From: Candidatus Omnitrophota bacterium | Lineage (GTDB): Bacteria > Hinthialibacterota > Hinthialibacteria > Hinthialibacterales > Hinthialibacteraceae | Assembly: GCA_040755155.1 (NCBI GenBank) | Contig: JBFMBP010000113.1 | Location: forward strand, 1-64,000 | DNA length: 64,000 nucleotides | Direction: 5' to 3' | Shown here: in pieces, positions 50,660 to 58,740 of the stretch | Layout of the letters: every line of letters starts with the position of its first letter | Numbering within the stretch: the first letter of the stretch is position 1 | The notes under the pieces: generated by a model | The model's database searches: none | What the model saw: the letters and a program-made list of their open reading frames with translations, nothing else | Told to the model about the DNA's origin: nothing | Program-made: the position numbers and the translations under genes

Positions 50660-52063
50660 ATGTACCAGAAAATTATCCTATTCATCCCGCTCCTGCTTTT
50701 CATCCTGCTCATCAAGCAGCCGCCGCAGAATTGCGATATTTGGTGGCACATGCAAATTGGGCGGGATATACTGGAAAACCAAATCTGGCCCAGCCCCGAC
50801 CGGTATTCTTATATTACCAACGAGACGGAGTGGGTGGTTCATTCCTGGCTCGCCGATTGCCTGTTTTACGGCGCGTATCGGCTTTGTGGAGAAAGCAGCC
50901 TGGTTTTAATGCGTTATGTATTTCACGGCTCTTTCGCCCTGTTTCTTATATGGATTTCTATCAAAAAGGGAATCAAAAAAGAATTGGCCGTATGCGTGGG
51001 ACTCGTAGGATTGTATATGGTGAGTTACCGCGAAATCAGGCCGTTTTTATTCAGCCAATTGTTTATCTCCTATCTTTTTTTATTTATCGCAACCTCTCAG
51101 CCGCCTTTGATGATGGCCATATCCGTTCCTATCGTCATGCTGATTTGGGTGAATATTCACCCGCTTTCGTTGGCGTTCAGCCTTGTAATAGGCTTGATCT
51201 TTGTTTTCTTGATCTTTTTTAAGAAAAGATATCCCGAATATTCTTCAACGTATTTGTTCGCTATTCTTATCGCCTTGCCTCTGTCCCTAATCCATCCCAC
51301 GCCTGCCTCTTTATTGTGGAGATTTTTTGAAGCGCCCAGCTACCCAACGCCGGATTGGGACAGCATGATCGTCCTGGCGTATAGGCAAAGGCTCACGCCC
51401 TTTCTATTCGAAGCCTTTCTTCTGATCGCTATTGCCCTATGGTTTGCGTATGTCTTTTTGATTCGGAAATGCGCCGATAAGAAATATCCTGCGGAAATGT
51501 TCTTTTCCTCTATTTGCTTGCTCATGGCGATTCTGTATATGCGCAGCGCATGGATGATCGTTTTTCCTTTGATCTCCGCATTAAGCCTTCATGACATCGG
51601 TTCGCGGTGGCTGGGGGAATCGAAAAAAGGCGCTTGGAAAATTCCATTCTACGCCTTTGTGATTTTGCAGATCTTTCGCGGCCATCTGCCGCCAAAGCCC
51701 TATTTTCCCCAAAGCGCCGTACGGTATATCAATGAAAACCATATAAAAGGGAACTTCTTTACCGATTGGTTTTGGTCCGGCTACCTGACTTTTTATACCG
51801 ATGCCAACGCCAAAGTATTCGTGGACACAAGAATCGAACCTTTCACCAGCGAGCAAATTGCGCTCTATTGGAAAGCCAAATATTATATTGCGGAAAATTT
51901 GGAATATCTCGTTAATTACAACACGGAGTACATATTGTTAACCCCAGAAGACGCCGACAGCGCAGAACTCGTAAAAAATAACTTGGCCGAAATTTTAGAA
52001 TCCTCCAACGAACATGTTCTTCTGAAAATCAATGTTCCCGAAGTGAAAAGAATGCTGAATTAA
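50660..52063 (+). CDS. Polytopic membrane protein, GT-C-like fold
   Basis: 467 residues with about ten hydrophobic helices. NCDIWWHMQIGRDIL in the first loop is the DxWWHxxxG motif of a large family of GT-C-like integral membrane proteins of unknown function. The C-terminal about 110 residues form a soluble domain with AVRYINENHIKGNFFTDWFW and DTRIEPFTSEQ. By analogy with GT39/PMT proteins it may transfer a sugar from a polyprenyl carrier at the outer face of the inner membrane. Its stop overlaps the probable ancestral stop of the convergent methyltransferase gene (see findings). Confidence 0.75.
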   Translation: MYQKIILFIPLLLFILLIKQPPQNCDIWWHMQIGRDILENQIWPSPDRYSYITNETEWVVHSWLADCLFYGAYRLCGESSLVLMRYVFHGSFALFLIWISIKKGIKKELAVCVGLVGLYMVSYREIRPFLFSQLFISYLFLFIATSQPPLMMAISVPIVMLIWVNIHPLSLAFSLVIGLIFVFLIFFKKRYPEYSSTYLFAILIALPLSLIHPTPASLLWRFFEAPSYPTPDWDSMIVLAYRQRLTPFLFEAFLLIAIALWFAYVFLIRKCADKKYPAEMFFSSICLLMAILYMRSAWMIVFPLISALSLHDIGSRWLGESKKGAWKIPFYAFVILQIFRGHLPPKPYFPQSAVRYINENHIKGNFFTDWFWSGYLTFYTDANAKVFVDTRIEPFTSEQIALYWKAKYYIAENLEYLVNYNTEYILLTPEDADSAELVKNNLAEILESSNEHVLLKINVPEVKRMLN

Positions 52064-52088
52064 AGGCGAGCGGAATGATCCGCAGGCG

Positions 52089-52150
52089 CTATTTTCCCCC
52101 TCGCCGCCATTAAAAACTGCGTATTCAAAAATCCCCCCAGCCATTTCATC
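52089..52150. repeat. 62-bp perfect direct repeat, copy A
   Basis: Identical over 62 bases to 54032-54093, which is the 3' end of the methyltransferase gene. Copy A also keeps that reading frame on the minus strand and continues as IAPADHSARL to a stop at 52060. It ends three bases before the stop codon of the papain-like gene. Confidence 0.95.
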
Positions 52151-52153
52151 CGA

Positions 52154-53725
52154 TTATAGAAACCGTTTTAGAATGCGCTGTAAATCGAAGGGAAAGTCTG
52201 TCATATCGGCATCCTCGCATGTAGCTTTTAATATAGCGGATGCTAGATGGTCGTATTTAATGACGTATATCAAAAAATCTCCTTGTATGATATCCGTCGC
52301 ATCAAAGAGAAGATCAAAAACATACATCTCGCCAGACATGGCAGTGGCTCTCCATAAAAAATGAGGAAGATCCGTTGTAAGAAAATCCCATTTCGCTTTC
52401 CCTCGAAATAAATCATTTTTATGGATGTCTTCTTTCAGATCGTTGACGGTTGTAAGATAAATATCCCATTCAATGCGTTGATTATAAGGTATTTTTTGCT
52501 TTTGCCGCAGCTCTTCTATATAAAAATCGAAGTCAATAAGCGCCACATAAATAGCCTCAACTGGAATGCGGATTTTGGGATAGACTGGTATTAATAGCAT
52601 ATCGGGCACGGCTCGGATACTGCCCATTTGTCGATTTTGTCCAGGCCATGATGTACTCAATGAATCAATTGCCACTAAGCTTCCATTCCCATCGGAATAT
52701 TCGACTTTAAACCCATCGAATTTCATTCGAGCGAACGGACCTACTTGATCGTCATGAACGTAAATTTTATCTATTCGCAACGCTTTTAATTTAAGTTGTT
52801 CCGTTTCTTTTGGGTCAGGATTGGTACCGCCTAGGCTATAGCCAGTTATCGTTATGGCGTGCTTTCCTTTACAAGTATGATTCGATAAAGAGACATCAAA
52901 AAGATAGGCGCCGAAAAGAATTGGGATTTTGCCTCGCAAATAGGCGTACAGAACGCTTTTCAGCATACAGACACTACGGAGATTGATATGAAAATATTCA
53001 AGCCTGACGCATTTAATGGCATGAGCCATTTGGTTTATCGTTAATCCCTGATTGGGAAAAGTTCTAGTAATGTATCTTGGATCGTCGAATCCGGATTCAA
53101 CCGCCATTTTCGTTATTTCAACCGGAGAGGGAATTGAATGTTGGAACAATTTCCCGGTTCCGTGAAACGCTGTCCAAAGAGCGCTTGTAGCGCATGCCGC
53201 CACTACAGTGTCTTGCTCCTGAAAAGCTAAAGATTTTATAGAAAGGGAAATGCCAAACAAATTAGCTTTGTATTCACGAAGACTGGGGAAGTGCCTTCTT
53301 CCATTATCAGATGGATATGTTTGGAGGCACGTTCGGCCAATAACAGTTTGTGGAAGAGGCTTAACCACTATAAATCCGAGATAAGAGCCATCTTTTTGCA
53401 GATCAATAGCATCCTTATCCCCTTGAAGAATTAAATCTAGTTCAACAGATCCGAAATCAATGGTGAAGAAGTGAAGCCGAGAACAACTTCGAGGATATTC
53501 CTTAAAACACCGGACATAATATCCGGCGTAATCTTCCAGATAATCTCTATCAATATATTCTTCTTCAATTACAATGACTTTAGCGTTTAAAGCCCCAAAA
53601 TAATCTTCAAAATAAAGACAATGAATTTTCTGTTCAACAAATTTGGGATCTGCTCCCGACTTTTTGGCGAGGATTTCTTTTAGATCATCAATCGTATAAG
53701 GAATAATCTCGTATGGCGCACACAT
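52154..53725 (-). CDS. Papain/C39-like cysteine-peptidase-fold protein
   Basis: 523 residues, AT-rich compared with neighbours. I do not recognise the full-length family. The central part fits a papain-like (C39-type) domain: QDTVVAACATSALWTAFHG with Cys178, GKHAITITGYSLGG with His289, and KIYVHDDQVGPFARM with Asp325/326, in the right order and spacing for a Cys-His-Asp triad. The N-terminal 160 residues and C-terminal 160 residues are unassigned. There is no signal peptide. A 59-residue helical protein is encoded just upstream on the same strand. Both lie between 62-bp direct repeats. A defence, toxin or signalling role is possible but unproven. Confidence 0.72.
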   Translation of the reverse strand: MCAPYEIIPYTIDDLKEILAKKSGADPKFVEQKIHCLYFEDYFGALNAKVIVIEEEYIDRDYLEDYAGYYVRCFKEYPRSCSRLHFFTIDFGSVELDLILQGDKDAIDLQKDGSYLGFIVVKPLPQTVIGRTCLQTYPSDNGRRHFPSLREYKANLFGISLSIKSLAFQEQDTVVAACATSALWTAFHGTGKLFQHSIPSPVEITKMAVESGFDDPRYITRTFPNQGLTINQMAHAIKCVRLEYFHINLRSVCMLKSVLYAYLRGKIPILFGAYLFDVSLSNHTCKGKHAITITGYSLGGTNPDPKETEQLKLKALRIDKIYVHDDQVGPFARMKFDGFKVEYSDGNGSLVAIDSLSTSWPGQNRQMGSIRAVPDMLLIPVYPKIRIPVEAIYVALIDFDFYIEELRQKQKIPYNQRIEWDIYLTTVNDLKEDIHKNDLFRGKAKWDFLTTDLPHFLWRATAMSGEMYVFDLLFDATDIIQGDFLIYVIKYDHLASAILKATCEDADMTDFPFDLQRILKRFL

Positions 53726-53728
53726 AGC

Positions 53729-53908
53729 TCAGATGGTGAAGGGTTCGTTCAATTTAGCGGGATCAATTTTACAGGATTCTCGCAATTGTTTTTTTATTTC
53801 TTCTGCTTGTTGGGATATTTTCTTTACGCTTTCCTTTCCCTCTGGCGAGGCCGCCCAAGCTTTTGCTTTGTTAATTAATTCCATTTTTTCAGCCTCTTTT
53901 TGGATCAT
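53729..53908 (-). CDS. Small charged helical protein upstream of the papain-like gene
   Basis: 59 residues: MIQKEAEKMELINKAKAWAA then SPEGKESVKKISQQAEEIKK and a tail ending KIDPAKLNEPFTI. It looks almost entirely helical. The pattern (AxAWxxSPEGKxxxxxxxxQA...IDPxxLxxPFTI) recalls short proteins that accompany larger unknown genes in several phyla; I recall the pattern but cannot name a function. GGAGGGGG precedes the ATG. The gap to the papain-like gene is three bases, so the two are coupled and may act as partner and effector. Confidence 0.7.
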   Translation of the reverse strand: MIQKEAEKMELINKAKAWAASPEGKESVKKISQQAEEIKKQLRESCKIDPAKLNEPFTI

Positions 53909-54031
53909 TTGCCCCCTCCATTAATTTTCAATCTCTTATATCCTTTACATAATAAAATAATATAAATAATAAAACTTTTATATAACGAGTCAATCCAATG
54001 TAACTATTTTCCCATTAAATTTATCGCCGCC
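53909..54031. promoter_or_regulatory. AT-rich leader of the inserted two-gene module
   Basis: About 120 bases, nearly all A/T from 53940 to 54000, between direct repeat copy B and the small gene. It presumably carries the module's own promoter on the minus strand. No clean -35/-10 pair was fixed. Confidence 0.4.
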
Positions 54032-54752
54032 CTATTTTCCCCCTCGCCGCCATTAAAAACTGCGTATTCAAAAATCCCCCCAGCCATTTCATCGGCAATC
54101 CCGCGGTTTGAACGTCGGCGAAATTCCGGCGCAGCTCCGCCAGCGTCTTGCGGTAATCGAAACCTTTATGGGAAGAAAAATTGGGACGTTCGATATGATC
54201 CAAGTTTCCTCGAAAAGCGTTCCAGAGTTCCGTCCAAGCATAGGAGCCGCGATAACCGCCGTAAAATAGTGTGGCGGCGCCCTGTTTCAGCAGCACGGAA
54301 AGCCCTATCTCAATTGGGACGGAGACGATGAGCGTTCCATCGTCTTTGAGAATGCGTTTGAGTTCGGCGATGGCTTGTTGTTCGCCGTTGACATGTTCCA
54401 GCGTCTCTAGGCAGCATACGGCGTCGAACGAACCGTCGCGAAAAGGCAGCGTTCGCGCGTCTCCTTGCAGGCAGACGGTTTTCGGGGAATTGGACAATCG
54501 CTGGCTTAGCGTTTGCAGCGCTTGAATGTTATGATCCGCGCCCACGGCGAAGGCGTAATTCTCTCCCGCCCGCGACAGCAGTTCGCCGTCGGAGCAGCCC
54601 GCGTCGAGCAGAATCAAGCCGGGGCCGAGCGGCATCCGCGCCAAGGCTTCGCGGATATGCGCTCCATGCACCCAATTCATCAGGCGGCGCTTGCTGTGAT
54701 ACAATTGTTGGGAATGCCCCTTGGGATCGTATTGAAAAGCGCCTTCGGCCAT
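54021..54752 (-). CDS. Class I SAM-dependent methyltransferase (C-terminus altered by insertion)
   Basis: 243 residues. LILLDAGCSDGELLSRAG is SAM motif I, ADHNIQAL the acidic motif II region, and FDAVCCLETLEHVNGEQQAI motif IV/post-I of the Methyltransf_11 type. The substrate is unknown. The last codons (ARGKIGRR) lie at the junction of direct repeat copy B with the inserted module. Copy A encodes the same segment continuing AAxxGKIAPADHSARL to a stop at 52060, probably the original end. It is divergent from miaB. Confidence 0.85.
   Translation of the reverse strand: MAEGAFQYDPKGHSQQLYHSKRRLMNWVHGAHIREALARMPLGPGLILLDAGCSDGELLSRAGENYAFAVGADHNIQALQTLSQRLSNSPKTVCLQGDARTLPFRDGSFDAVCCLETLEHVNGEQQAIAELKRILKDDGTLIVSVPIEIGLSVLLKQGAATLFYGGYRGSYAWTELWNAFRGNLDHIERPNFSSHKGFDYRKTLAELRRNFADVQTAGLPMKWLGGFLNTQFLMAARGKIGRR
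54032..54093. repeat. 62-bp perfect direct repeat, copy B
   Basis: Runs from ctattttccccctcgccgcc to ccagccatttcatc and equals 52089-52150 exactly. It lies within the last codons of the methyltransferase gene. The period of the pair is 1943 bases. Confidence 0.95.
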
Positions 54753-54895
54753 CTGTTTCTCCCTTGCGTTCTGAAAGCGAGCCGATTATATCATCGTCCC
54801 CTTCGCCTAAGCGAGGGCGGGATTCGGGATTAAAATAATCGCGGAAGCGGGTATACTTTATCCCGCGTTGCGATCCAAATATTTTCGAGCGTATT

Positions 54896-56248
54896 ATGAA
54901 ATTTCACATTCAATCGTTTGGCTGCCAGATGAACGTCTACGACGCCGGCTCGCTGTGCGGTTTATTGAACGCGGCGGGCCATGAATTTACCCCCAACCTA
55001 GAGGAGGCGGAATTGATTCTTCTCAACACCTGCGCCATCCGCGAAGGGGCGGAACAGCGGGTGCGCGGACGCATCGGGCAGTTGAAAAAATATAAAGACC
55101 AGGGAACGTTGAGATACTTGGGCGTTTGCGGCTGCATGGGCCAAAAAGAGGGTGAACGGCTGACGGATTCCATCTCCTTCCTCGACCTGGTGATGGGGCC
55201 TGGGGCAATCGGCTCGATCGCGCGGCTGGTGGAAGCGTTGGAGCGCGGTGAACGTCCCGTCATCGACCTAACCGGGCTTGACGAAGATTTCGACGAATTC
55301 CACCCCCCGGCGGACGAAGCCATCCATTACCCCCGCTTCGTCTCCATCATGAAGGGCTGCGACAAGAAATGTTCTTTCTGCATCGTACCCTATACGCGGG
55401 GCGGCGAATGCTCCCGCGCTCCGCATATCATCCTGCAGGAAATTGAAACGTTGGCGCAGCGGGGATACCGGGAGATTACTCTTATCGGACAGACGGTAAA
55501 TTCTTATCGCTATGGCGAGGTCGATTTCGCCGCACTATTGGCGATGGTCAACCATATGCCGGGAATCGAGCGCATCCGCTTCTCTACATCCCACCCCAAC
55601 GCGGCGACGCCGGATATGCTGCGTGCGGCCGCCGAGCTGGATAAAGTGTGCGAACAGTTGCATCTGCCCGTACAATCCGGCTCCAACCGGATTTTAGAGC
55701 GGATGGAGCGGGACTATAGGCGGGAAGAATACCTTGAACGCATTGCCTATTACCGCCGCTTCTTCGAAAATTCGATCATCCCTCCAGCGGTTACGACGGA
55801 TGTTATCGTCGGCTTTCCCGGCGAGACGGAAGAAGATTTTCTGCAAACGATGGAACTTTTAAAGACGGTCCGCTGCGACGCCGCCTTCATGTTCAAATAT
55901 TCTCCCCGCCGGGGAACGCCCGCCGCCGAAATGAAAGATCAGGTAAGCGAGGACGTCAAAGCCGAACGTCTGGAGCGGCTCATCAAGTTGCAGCATGAAA
56001 TCTCCCATCAACTGAATAACGCCTTCATCGGCAAGCAAGTCGAAGTCATGGTGGAGCGCATCGGGGCCGATTCTCAGGGCGCCGCCGTTTACGAAGCCAG
56101 ATTGCGCACTGGGCGCACTTTGAAATTGGGCGAATCGGAAGAGGCCTATCGGATCGGCGATTTGATTAAGGTTAACGTGACGGATTCCTCGTCGTATACT
56201 CTTTATGGAATCCCCTGCGAAAGAAAGGCGAAAAGCATTGTGGCGTAA
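54896..56248 (+). CDS. miaB: tRNA-2-methylthio-N6-dimethylallyladenosine synthase
   Basis: 450 residues. The N-terminal UPF0004 domain has Cys10, Cys46 and Cys80 for the auxiliary 4Fe-4S cluster. The radical SAM motif is CDKKCSFC (Cys155, Cys159, Cys162) followed by IVPYTRGGECSR, diagnostic of MiaB rather than RimO. A C-terminal TRAM domain ends the protein. It methylthiolates position 37 of tRNAs reading UNN codons. The next gene begins inside its 3' end. Confidence 0.96.
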   Translation: MKFHIQSFGCQMNVYDAGSLCGLLNAAGHEFTPNLEEAELILLNTCAIREGAEQRVRGRIGQLKKYKDQGTLRYLGVCGCMGQKEGERLTDSISFLDLVMGPGAIGSIARLVEALERGERPVIDLTGLDEDFDEFHPPADEAIHYPRFVSIMKGCDKKCSFCIVPYTRGGECSRAPHIILQEIETLAQRGYREITLIGQTVNSYRYGEVDFAALLAMVNHMPGIERIRFSTSHPNAATPDMLRAAAELDKVCEQLHLPVQSGSNRILERMERDYRREEYLERIAYYRRFFENSIIPPAVTTDVIVGFPGETEEDFLQTMELLKTVRCDAAFMFKYSPRRGTPAAEMKDQVSEDVKAERLERLIKLQHEISHQLNNAFIGKQVEVMVERIGADSQGAAVYEARLRTGRTLKLGESEEAYRIGDLIKVNVTDSSSYTLYGIPCERKAKSIVA

Positions 56249-57065
56249 ATCCAGAGGAATAGGCGCAGCCTTCGCGGCGATAGCCTTTGCTTTTTCCGTT
56301 GGAATCGTGCCTGACGCCGTTCGGGCGCAAAGCCCCGCGTATACGACGCTCGACGCGGCAACGCAGAGATCGGTGGAAGAACTACGGCAATTGCTCCTGA
56401 CGGGGGACGACGCGGCGATGGAAGCGCAGCTCCAGCGCATTGTTAGAGGTTCCGGCTATATCGAACCCTTGGCGGAAATTTATTACAAATTAGCCCAAAG
56501 AGAGACGCGGTTGGCCATACTGATCTCCTATTACTCTCTCATGATGGATAAATGGGACTCATCTCCCTGGGCTTCAATGGCATTGATTCAGCTGGTCCCT
56601 CTCGTCCTAATGAGCGGGGGAAAATTGGACGACAATCTGGAACGTCTCATCGACGCAAAAAAGGGGAAACTGTTAGCCGCCGCCGCCAATGCCGCCGCCA
56701 TTGGAGAAGACCCTCGGCTTCTTCGAGAAGATGCGATGGTGAATCTGTTGCAATTGGCTCATTTGCGCGGCGATAGCATTGGGATTCAAGAGTTAGCTAG
56801 GCAGAGCGGCGGGATGCTGCCGCGTTTTCAGGATCGATTCGAATTGGCGGCCGCCTATGCGAAACTGCGCAACCAAAACAGCGCCGAAACCGCCTTCGAT
56901 TTGAAGCAATGGCTGCAAAAATATCCCCAATCCGATCTGCGCCCCTTCGCGATTTTGGCGCTTTTCCACGCATCGGACGCCAACGAAGCCGTGCGTCTGA
57001 TGAACGAGCAATATCCCGATACGTTGGAAGCTTTATTGTTGAAAAACTATCTCGCAGGCCAATAA
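56205..57065 (+). CDS. Exported helical-repeat protein of unknown function
   Basis: 286 residues from the ATG at 56205, which overlaps miaB by 44 bases. A signal peptide is visible (GIGAAFAAIAFAFSVGIVPD then AVRAQ). A later TTG start at 56238 would give a more compact signal peptide, so the start is uncertain. The mature chain is helical with TPR-like units, such as RFELAAAYAKLRNQNSAETA and AILALFHASDANEAV. There is no catalytic motif. Overlap suggests translation coupled to miaB. REP copy 4 lies just downstream. Confidence 0.68.
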   Translation: MESPAKERRKALWRKSRGIGAAFAAIAFAFSVGIVPDAVRAQSPAYTTLDAATQRSVEELRQLLLTGDDAAMEAQLQRIVRGSGYIEPLAEIYYKLAQRETRLAILISYYSLMMDKWDSSPWASMALIQLVPLVLMSGGKLDDNLERLIDAKKGKLLAAAANAAAIGEDPRLLREDAMVNLLQLAHLRGDSIGIQELARQSGGMLPRFQDRFELAAAYAKLRNQNSAETAFDLKQWLQKYPQSDLRPFAILALFHASDANEAVRLMNEQYPDTLEALLLKNYLAGQ

Positions 57066-57112
57066 AAAAGGGATTTGACGTAAAGTATTCTCCTCTTACG
57101 CACTTCGAAAAA

Positions 57113-57142
57113 CGTAGGCTAAAAGCGAAGCGTAGCCCACCA
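57113..57142 (+). repeat. REP-like hairpin, copy 4
   Basis: CGTAGGCTaaaagcgaagcg followed by TAGCCCACCA: matches copy 1 with the left arm slightly degenerate. It sits between the helical-repeat gene and the SGNH hydrolase gene. Confidence 0.75.
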
Positions 57143-57164
57143 TTTTTCTGAGTATGACAAAACC

Positions 57165-58643
57165 ATGAATCTTCGATGCCGCCGTATTTTCATCAATATA
57201 GCAACAATTGCGGGAAGCTTTTTGTTTATCCTTCTTTTTCTGGAAATCGCCTTTCGCCTCTATGCGCTCGTTGGCCAAATGTCATCAAGAGAAATACAGC
57301 AGGATTTCATCGAGCGCTTCGCTGTTCCCGATTCTTACGGCATTGTCCGGCCTCATGTGCAATTGGAACTCCGCTCCTTTTTCCCCACGGGAAAACTGAT
57401 CGATTATCCCGTCAACGTTTCTACAAATTCCTACGGAATGCGCATGAGAGAAATTTCGCTAAAGAAAACTCCCAACGTCATCCGCATCGCCGTCATGGGC
57501 GATTCCTGCACTTTTGGCTGGATGGTCCCGGAAGAGAACGTCTATTCCAGAGTGTTGGAAATCCTCCTTAACCAAAACGGCGCAGCGAAATACGAAGTCT
57601 TGAACTTCGGCGTTCCCGGCTATACGTCGTTTCACGGCTTGAAGCAATACGACCGGCTGGTTAAACCATTCCAGCCCGATATCATTATCCCCGCTTTTGG
57701 ATTCAACGACAGTTACGAGAGCCGATTTTCCGAAGCGGAACTCTTCGCCCGTATGGAAGAATTGCATCTATCGAAAGGGCTTTCGGGAACGGCGCTTTTT
57801 TTCTACGACCATAGCCGTTTGGCGAAATGGCTGATCGGACGCTTGCGCAGCCGGGGCAAATCGCTCGTTGAAGCGGAATACCGCCGCCGAGCGCAGCAAA
57901 ACCTCTGGTTCCCCCGCGTTAGCCGCGAGGAATACATCGCCAACATAAAAGCGATTTACGCCGACGCTCAAAGCTACGGCGCCAAGATGCTGCTGCTGCA
58001 TCTCGATCTGCCCAATTCCTGGGTCAAAGAACCATTGCGGCAATTGTCAAAAGAGTTGCCCGCTCCCCTGTTGGATGCGCAATCCCTTTTCGAAGCAAGC
58101 GCCGCCGAGAATTCGCAACCGTCCCTTCCCGCCAACCTGATGGCGCCGGGCGTTCAGCCAGGAGTCAAATCCAATTCGCGAGCCTTGCTTCTGCGCGTCT
58201 ACGTCCCGCTGCAGGAAACCGTCAAAGATCGAATATACGTCGCCGGCAACAATCCCTCCGGCGGAGACTGGATGCCGAACGCCATCGCCCTTTACGACGA
58301 CGGCGCCAACGGCGACGAACAAGCGGACGACCGCGTATGGTCGCTGCGAATCGAAACCGAAAGCCAAATCCTTATGGACTATGCTTTCACCAATAGCGGC
58401 CCAGCGGGAAAATGGCAGGAAACGGAGCCGATCTTCGAAAACACGCCCAAAGCCATTCGCCATTACTATCGCGTCGATCTCAAAACTCTGCCCCCCGGTT
58501 CGTTTTGGGTATCCCCTATCCATGTTTTAAACCAACTCCCCTATCAAAATATCCGCCTGCCCCAAGACCCCATCCACCCCAACAAACAAGGTCACCGCCT
58601 CATAGCGGAAAAACTGGGGGAGATGGTTTTGCGGGGGAAATAG
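57165..58643 (+). CDS. Membrane-anchored SGNH/GDSL hydrolase with inserted beta domain
   Basis: 492 residues. One N-terminal transmembrane helix (FINIATIAGSFLFILLFLEI). The SGNH blocks are GDSCTFG (Ser114), GVPGY (Gly150-block), GFNDSYE (Asn181) and DPIHPNKQGH (Asp468, His471). Between the Asn and Asp-His blocks, about 310-445 forms an extra beta-sandwich (RVYVPLQETVKDRIYVAGNN, ALYDDGANGDEQADDRVWSL) resembling a starch-binding CBM20/48-type domain. Such proteins often act on O-acetyl groups of polysaccharides. The catalytic part faces the periplasm. It is monocistronic. Confidence 0.82.
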   Translation: MNLRCRRIFINIATIAGSFLFILLFLEIAFRLYALVGQMSSREIQQDFIERFAVPDSYGIVRPHVQLELRSFFPTGKLIDYPVNVSTNSYGMRMREISLKKTPNVIRIAVMGDSCTFGWMVPEENVYSRVLEILLNQNGAAKYEVLNFGVPGYTSFHGLKQYDRLVKPFQPDIIIPAFGFNDSYESRFSEAELFARMEELHLSKGLSGTALFFYDHSRLAKWLIGRLRSRGKSLVEAEYRRRAQQNLWFPRVSREEYIANIKAIYADAQSYGAKMLLLHLDLPNSWVKEPLRQLSKELPAPLLDAQSLFEASAAENSQPSLPANLMAPGVQPGVKSNSRALLLRVYVPLQETVKDRIYVAGNNPSGGDWMPNAIALYDDGANGDEQADDRVWSLRIETESQILMDYAFTNSGPAGKWQETEPIFENTPKAIRHYYRVDLKTLPPGSFWVSPIHVLNQLPYQNIRLPQDPIHPNKQGHRLIAEKLGEMVLRGK

Positions 58644-58740
58644 AATGTCTGAATTAGGATTTTTTAGGATGAAAGGATAACTCGAATATATTTTTCTTTA
58701 AAAAATCGCAAGATGGAATTAGGATTTATTTCAGGAGAGA

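Noticed and set aside
58644-58740. Possible repeat with gaattagga motifs between the SGNH and phosphatase genes
   Set aside because: The motif recurs loosely within 100 bases but no clear unit or partner elsewhere in the window could be defined.
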